Part shown: one piece after another, positions 60,242-64,000 of the stretch
Layout of the letters: each line of letters starts with the position of its first letter
How positions within the stretch are numbered: the stretch's first letter is position 1
Assembly (NCBI GenBank): GCA_020099315.1
Contig: CP083650.1
Span: 4,216,001 to 4,280,000 of the forward strand
Reading direction: 5' to 3'
Source: Citrobacter europaeus
Lineage (GTDB): Bacteria > Pseudomonadota > Gammaproteobacteria > Enterobacterales > Enterobacteriaceae
Length of the DNA: 64,000 nucleotides
Notes under the pieces: model-generated
The model's input: only the letters and a program-made list of their open reading frames with translations
What the model was told of the DNA's origin: nothing
Databases searched by the model: none
Made by a program: the position numbers and the translations under genes

Positions 60242-60859
60242 ATGAGTAATAACAAGCATCCCCTGCGTGTGGGCGTTGGCGGCCCGGTTGGCTCGGGCAA
60301 AACGGCGCTGCTGGAAGCGTTATGCAAAGCCATGCGCAAGAGCTATCAACTGGCGGTGGTGACCAACGATATCTACACCAAAGAAGATCAGCGCATTCTC
60401 ACCGAGGCAGGCGCACTGGAACCGGACAGGATCGTCGGCGTGGAAACCGGCGGCTGTCCGCATACCGCCATCCGTGAAGATGCATCGATGAATCTGGCTG
60501 CCGTAGAAGCGCTGAGTGAGAAATTCGGCAATCTGGATCTGATTTTTGTGGAAAGCGGCGGCGATAATCTGAGCGCCACCTTCAGCCCGGAACTCGCGGA
60601 TCTGACGATCTATGTGATCGACGTTGCTGAAGGCGAGAAGATCCCGCGTAAAGGCGGGCCGGGGATCACCAAATCCGATTTTCTGGTGATCAATAAAACC
60701 GATTTGGCCCCTTATGTGGGCGCCTCGCTGGAGGTGATGGAGCGCGATACCTTACGCATGCGCGGCGAGCGTCCATGGACGTTTAGTAATTTAAAGTCCG
60801 GAGATGGCCTGGAAAAAATTATCGCGTTTCTGGAAGAGAAAGGAATGCTGCGGATGTAG
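60242..60859 (+). CDS. ureG: Urease accessory GTPase UreG
   Basis: This 205-residue SIMIBI-class GTPase powers nickel delivery. It shows the P-loop GPVGSGKTALLEALC, the metal-binding GGCPHTAIRED with Cys-Pro-His, ESGGDNLSATFSPELAD and the NKTDLAP guanine motif. AGGAG lies before the ATG. It is the last gene of the operon and a REP element follows. No nickel transporter gene accompanies the cluster in this window. Confidence 0.97.
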   Translation: MSNNKHPLRVGVGGPVGSGKTALLEALCKAMRKSYQLAVVTNDIYTKEDQRILTEAGALEPDRIVGVETGGCPHTAIREDASMNLAAVEALSEKFGNLDLIFVESGGDNLSATFSPELADLTIYVIDVAEGEKIPRKGGPGITKSDFLVINKTDLAPYVGASLEVMERDTLRMRGERPWTFSNLKSGDGLEKIIAFLEEKGMLRM

Positions 60860-60865
60860 CGTATT

Positions 60866-60891
60866 GCCCGGTGGCGCTACGCATACCGGGC
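60866..60891. repeat. REP element
   Basis: GCCCGGT and ACCGGGC arms flank a GGCGCTACGC centre between convergent ureG and tsaD. Confidence 0.75.
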
Positions 60892-60907
60892 CTACGATAT
60901 TGTGAGC

Positions 60908-61921
60908 TTATGCTGCCGGTAATTCCGCCAGCGGCCAGCGTGGACGCACGGTCACGCCAAGATCCGCCGTTGCGCCCGCTTTAAAACGCACCATGCCCGC
61001 GTAGGCGATCATCGCCCCGTTATCGGTGCAAAATTCCGGACGCGCATAAAACACTTCGCCACGACGTTTTTGCATCATCTCTGCCAGTTTTGCGCGCAGC
61101 GTACGGTTCGCACTCACGCCCCCCGCCATCACCAGACGTTTAAAACCGGTTTGATCCAGCGCGCGTTTGCACTTGATCATCAACGTATCAACCACCGCAT
61201 CTTCAAACGCACGGGCGATATCTGCGCGGGTCTGATCGTCATTTTCGTTATTACGAATGGTATTCGCAGCGAAGGTTTTCAGACCGGAGAAGCTGAAATC
61301 CAGCCCCGGACGGTCGGTCATTGGACGCGGGAAAACAAAACGTTTTTCAACGCCTTGCGAAGCCAGCTTTGACAGCATTGGGCCGCCAGGATAATCCAGC
61401 CCCAGCAGCTTGGCTGTTTTGTCGAACGCTTCGCCAGCGGCATCATCAATCGATTCGCCGAGTAATTCATACTGACCGATACCGGTGACGCTGATCAACT
61501 GCGTGTGACCGCCGGAAACCAGCAGCGCGACAAACGGGAAAGCAGGAGGATTATCTTCCAGCATCGGCGCCAGCAGATGCCCTTCCATATGGTGCACAGG
61601 AATTGCCGGTACGCCCCAGGCGAACGCCAGCGAACGTCCTACGGTTGCGCCAACCAGCAGCGCGCCAACCAAACCAGGACCTGCGGTATACGCTACCGCA
61701 TCAATCTCTTTTGCCGTCAGTCCCGCTTCTTTCAGCGCGGCCTGGATCAGCGGTACGGTTTTACGTACGTGATCGCGCGAGGCCAGTTCTGGCACTACGC
61801 CGCCGTAGTCAGCGTGTAATTTCACCTGACTATACAATTGGTTGGCTAAAAGACCTTTTTCATCGTCGTAAATGGCGATGCCGGTTTCATCGCAGGACGT
61901 TTCAATACCCAGTACACGCAT
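60908..61921 (-). CDS. tsaD: tRNA N6-adenosine threonylcarbamoyltransferase TsaD
   Basis: This 337-residue ASKHA-fold enzyme transfers threonylcarbamoyl to A37 of ANN-decoding tRNAs with TsaB and TsaE. The metal-binding pair His111 and His115 lies in HHMEGHLLAP, and the fold is marked by LGIETSCDETG at the N-terminus, YTAGPGLVGALLVG and MAGGVSANRTLR. It diverges from rpsU, the standard arrangement in enterobacteria. Confidence 0.97.
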   Translation of the reverse strand: MRVLGIETSCDETGIAIYDDEKGLLANQLYSQVKLHADYGGVVPELASRDHVRKTVPLIQAALKEAGLTAKEIDAVAYTAGPGLVGALLVGATVGRSLAFAWGVPAIPVHHMEGHLLAPMLEDNPPAFPFVALLVSGGHTQLISVTGIGQYELLGESIDDAAGEAFDKTAKLLGLDYPGGPMLSKLASQGVEKRFVFPRPMTDRPGLDFSFSGLKTFAANTIRNNENDDQTRADIARAFEDAVVDTLMIKCKRALDQTGFKRLVMAGGVSANRTLRAKLAEMMQKRRGEVFYARPEFCTDNGAMIAYAGMVRFKAGATADLGVTVRPRWPLAELPAA

Positions 61922-62010
61922 GACTTGTTTTACCTCGCTTTATTACCGCGCAGTGTAGGACCAATGCGGGTTGATGTAAAACTTTGTTCGCCCCAGGAGT
62001 TTCGCTCGTG

Positions 62011-62016
62011 TATACT
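62011..62016 (+). promoter_or_regulatory. Putative -10 of the rpsU-dnaG operon promoter
   Basis: TATACT lies about 140 bases before rpsU in a stretch that matches the E. coli macromolecular-synthesis operon promoter region. The -35 match is weak. Confidence 0.45.
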
Positions 62017-62118
62017 CCTTGTCCTTATAAAAGTCCCTTTCAAAATCGCGTCGGTGCTTTACAAAGCAGCAGCAATTGCAGTAAAATTCCGCACCATTTT
62101 GAAATAAGCTGGCGTTGA

Positions 62119-62373
<255 letters not shown>

Positions 62374-62377
62374 TCCA

Positions 62378-62397
62378 TTGAGAGCTAAAGCTCTCAA
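62378..62397 (+). other. Hairpin directly after rpsU
   Basis: A perfect 8-bp stem TTGAGAGC/GCTCTCAA with a TAAA loop starts 5 bases after the rpsU stop. It may protect the rpsU 3' end. Confidence 0.6.
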
Positions 62398-62420
62398 TTC
62401 AGACTGAGTTGTAGTTGTAA

Positions 62421-62460
62421 GGCCGTGCTTCCGGAAGGAATGCGCGGCTTATTTTCGTTT
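62421..62460 (+). terminator. Partial terminator T1 between rpsU and dnaG
   Basis: GCCGTGC pairs with GCGCGGC (one G-T), with an inner TTCC/GGAA pair, and is followed by TTATTTTCGTTT. The sequence matches the known E. coli T1 attenuator that lowers dnaG expression. Confidence 0.8.
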
Positions 62461-62470
62461 ATACACGTCA

Positions 62471-62577
62471 TCATTCAAGCTGCCTCTGCGTTGGCTGCAG
62501 TCGTTCACCCCAGTCACGTACTTATGTACGCTCCTGAGGATTCGCTCCATTGCCGCCTTGATGCATCCTGAATGATT
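62471..62577 (-). repeat. ERIC element (copy 2)
   Basis: The reverse complement of this 107-base repeat matches the ERIC copy at 720 and the ERIC core (GCGAATCCTCAGGAGC, ACATAAGTACGTGACTGGGG). TCATTCA and TGAATGA mark the ends. It lies between T1 and the dnaG ribosome binding site, 33 bases before the dnaG start. Confidence 0.92.
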
Positions 62578-62610
62578 TTGTGTATATGAGTCATCAAAAA
62601 ACAGGGGCTT

Positions 62611-64000
62611 ATGGCTGGACGAATTCCTCGCGTTTTTATTAATGACCTGCTGGCAAGAACCGACATCGTCGATCTCATCGACGCACGGGTGAAGCTGAAA
62701 AAGCAGGGCAAAAATTATCACGCGTGCTGTCCGTTCCATAACGAAAAAACCCCCTCTTTCACCGTAAACGGTGAAAAACAGTTTTATCACTGCTTTGGGT
62801 GTGGCGCGCATGGCAACGCCGTCGACTTTCTCATGAACTACGACAAGCTCGAGTTTGTGGAAACCGTCGAAGAATTGGCCGCAATGCACAACCTTGAAGT
62901 GCCCTATGAAGCAGGCAGTGGCCCCAGTCAGATAGAGCGCCATCAACGGCAAAGCCTTTATCAATTGATGGACGGCCTGAACACTTTTTATCAACAGTCT
63001 TTGATGCAACCCGCCGCTACCCCCGCGCGCCAGTACCTGGAAAAGCGCGGATTAAGTAGCGACGTTATCACCCGTTTTGCTATTGGTTTTGCGCCCCCCG
63101 GCTGGGACAACGTCCTGAAACGGTTTGGCGGCAATGCTGAGAATCGCAAATCGCTGGTCGATGCGGGGATGTTGGTCACCAACGATCAAGGACGCAGTTA
63201 CGATCGCTTCCGCGAACGGGTGATGTTCCCCATCCGCGACAAACGCGGTCGGGTCATTGGTTTTGGTGGACGCGTGCTGGGCGATGCCCTGCCGAAGTAT
63301 CTCAACTCCCCGGAAACCGATATTTTCCATAAAGGTCGCCAGCTGTATGGCCTTTATGAAGCCCAGCAGGATAACGCCGATCCGCAGCGCCTGTTAGTGG
63401 TAGAAGGCTATATGGATGTGGTGGCGCTGGCGCAATACGGCATTAACTACGCCGTGGCATCCCTTGGGACGTCAACCACCGCAGATCACATCCAGTTGTT
63501 GTTCCGCGCGACGAACAACGTAATTTGCTGTTACGACGGCGACCGTGCCGGACGCGATGCAGCATGGCGCGCGCTGGAAACCGCACTGCCCTATATGACA
63601 GACGGACGCCAGCTACGCTTTATGTTTTTACCTGACGGCGAAGACCCCGATACGCTGGTGCGTAAAGAAGGGAAAGAGGCCTTTGAAGCCCGGATGGAGC
63701 AGGCGTTGCCGCTCTCCGCGTTTTTATTTAATAGCCTGTTGCCACAGGTGGATTTGAGTACCCCGGACGGACGCGCACAGCTCAGCACGCTGGCATTACC
63801 GCTGATTACTCAGGTACCAGGCGAAACGTTGCGCATTTATCTGCGACAGGAGTTGGGAAACAAGCTCGGCATTCTGGATGACAGCCAGCTTGAACGTTTA
63901 ATGCCAAAACTGGCAGAAAATGGAGCTTCCCGTCCTGTTCCACAGCTAAAACGTACGACCATGCGTATACTTATAGGGTTGCTGGTGCAGAATCCGGGCC
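62611..64000 (+). CDS. dnaG: DNA primase, N-terminal part
   Basis: The first 463 codons of the usual 581 are present; the gene runs off the window. The zinc ribbon has Cys40, His43 (CCPFHNEKTPSF) and the Cys pair in YHCFGCG. The RNA-polymerase core includes the basic RFRERVMFPI and the TOPRIM metal site (VVEGYMD with Glu265, CYDGDRAG with Asp309 and Asp311). The start of the DnaB-binding C-terminal domain follows. AGGGG precedes the ATG. Expression is set by the upstream T1 hairpin and possibly by the ERIC element. Confidence 0.97.
   Translation, partial: MAGRIPRVFINDLLARTDIVDLIDARVKLKKQGKNYHACCPFHNEKTPSFTVNGEKQFYHCFGCGAHGNAVDFLMNYDKLEFVETVEELAAMHNLEVPYEAGSGPSQIERHQRQSLYQLMDGLNTFYQQSLMQPAATPARQYLEKRGLSSDVITRFAIGFAPPGWDNVLKRFGGNAENRKSLVDAGMLVTNDQGRSYDRFRERVMFPIRDKRGRVIGFGGRVLGDALPKYLNSPETDIFHKGRQLYGLYEAQQDNADPQRLLVVEGYMDVVALAQYGINYAVASLGTSTTADHIQLLFRATNNVICCYDGDRAGRDAAWRALETALPYMTDGRQLRFMFLPDGEDPDTLVRKEGKEAFEARMEQALPLSAFLFNSLLPQVDLSTPDGRAQLSTLALPLITQVPGETLRIYLRQELGNKLGILDDSQLERLMPKLAENGASRPVPQLKRTTMRILIGLLVQNPG

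Overview
This window is a chromosomal segment of a member of the Enterobacteriaceae. It carries the yqhD-to-dnaG stretch of the E. coli/Salmonella backbone in nearly the same order: yqhD, dkgA, ygiQ, ftsP, plsC, parC, ygiW, qseBC, mdaB, ygiN, parE, yqiA, cpdA, yqiB, nudF, tolC, ygiBC, ygiD, zupT, a ygiL/yqiGHI-type fimbrial operon, ribB, ubiK, glgS, yqiJK, hldE, glnE, ygiF, ygiM, cca, uppP, folB, plsY, ttdR, ttdABT, tsaD, rpsU and dnaG. A complete ureDABCEFG operon between ttdT and tsaD, ERIC and REP repeats, and near-identity to E. coli proteins fit a Citrobacter-like organism. The genus is an inference from recalled gene content, not a database result.

Layout. 1-12.4 kb: the C-terminal half of yqhD, an ERIC element, dkgA, a DASS-family carboxylate transporter paired with a HIT-family protein, then on the minus strand ygiQ, an unrecognised membrane protein with ankyrin-like repeats, ftsP, plsC and parC. 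12.4-16 kb: ygiW diverging from the qseBC two-component operon, with a PmrA-type direct repeat between them, then mdaB and ygiN. 16-21.4 kb: an accessory sugar locus (DUF2264 protein, MFS transporter, GH88 hydrolase) diverging from an AraC-type regulator; this probably imports and breaks down an unsaturated glucuronide. 21.5-31.6 kb: parE-yqiA-cpdA-yqiB-nudF, the marbox-controlled tolC-ygiB-ygiC operon, ygiD, zupT and a small membrane protein. 31.6-32.5 kb: an AT-rich gap of about 870 bases with several inverted repeats and a candidate structured small RNA. 32.5-37.4 kb: an intact chaperone-usher fimbrial operon. 37.4-41.6 kb: ribB with its FMN riboswitch, ubiK, glgS, yqiJ and yqiK. 41.6-51.6 kb: hldE-glnE, ygiF, ygiM-cca, uppP, folB and plsY. 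51.6-55.8 kb: L-tartrate utilisation (ttdR, ttdABT). 55.9-60.9 kb: the urease operon. 60.9-64 kb: tsaD, rpsU, a second ERIC element and the first 463 codons of dnaG.

Most of the window is ordinary backbone. The items most worth a second look are the structured RNA candidate before the fimbrial operon, the ureD reading frame that needs a CTG start, the GH88/DUF2264/MFS/AraC locus, the ankyrin-like membrane protein, and the ERIC copies inside the yqhD-dkgA and rpsU-dnaG intergenic regions. No CRISPR array, prophage, insertion sequence, transposase, tRNA or rRNA was seen.
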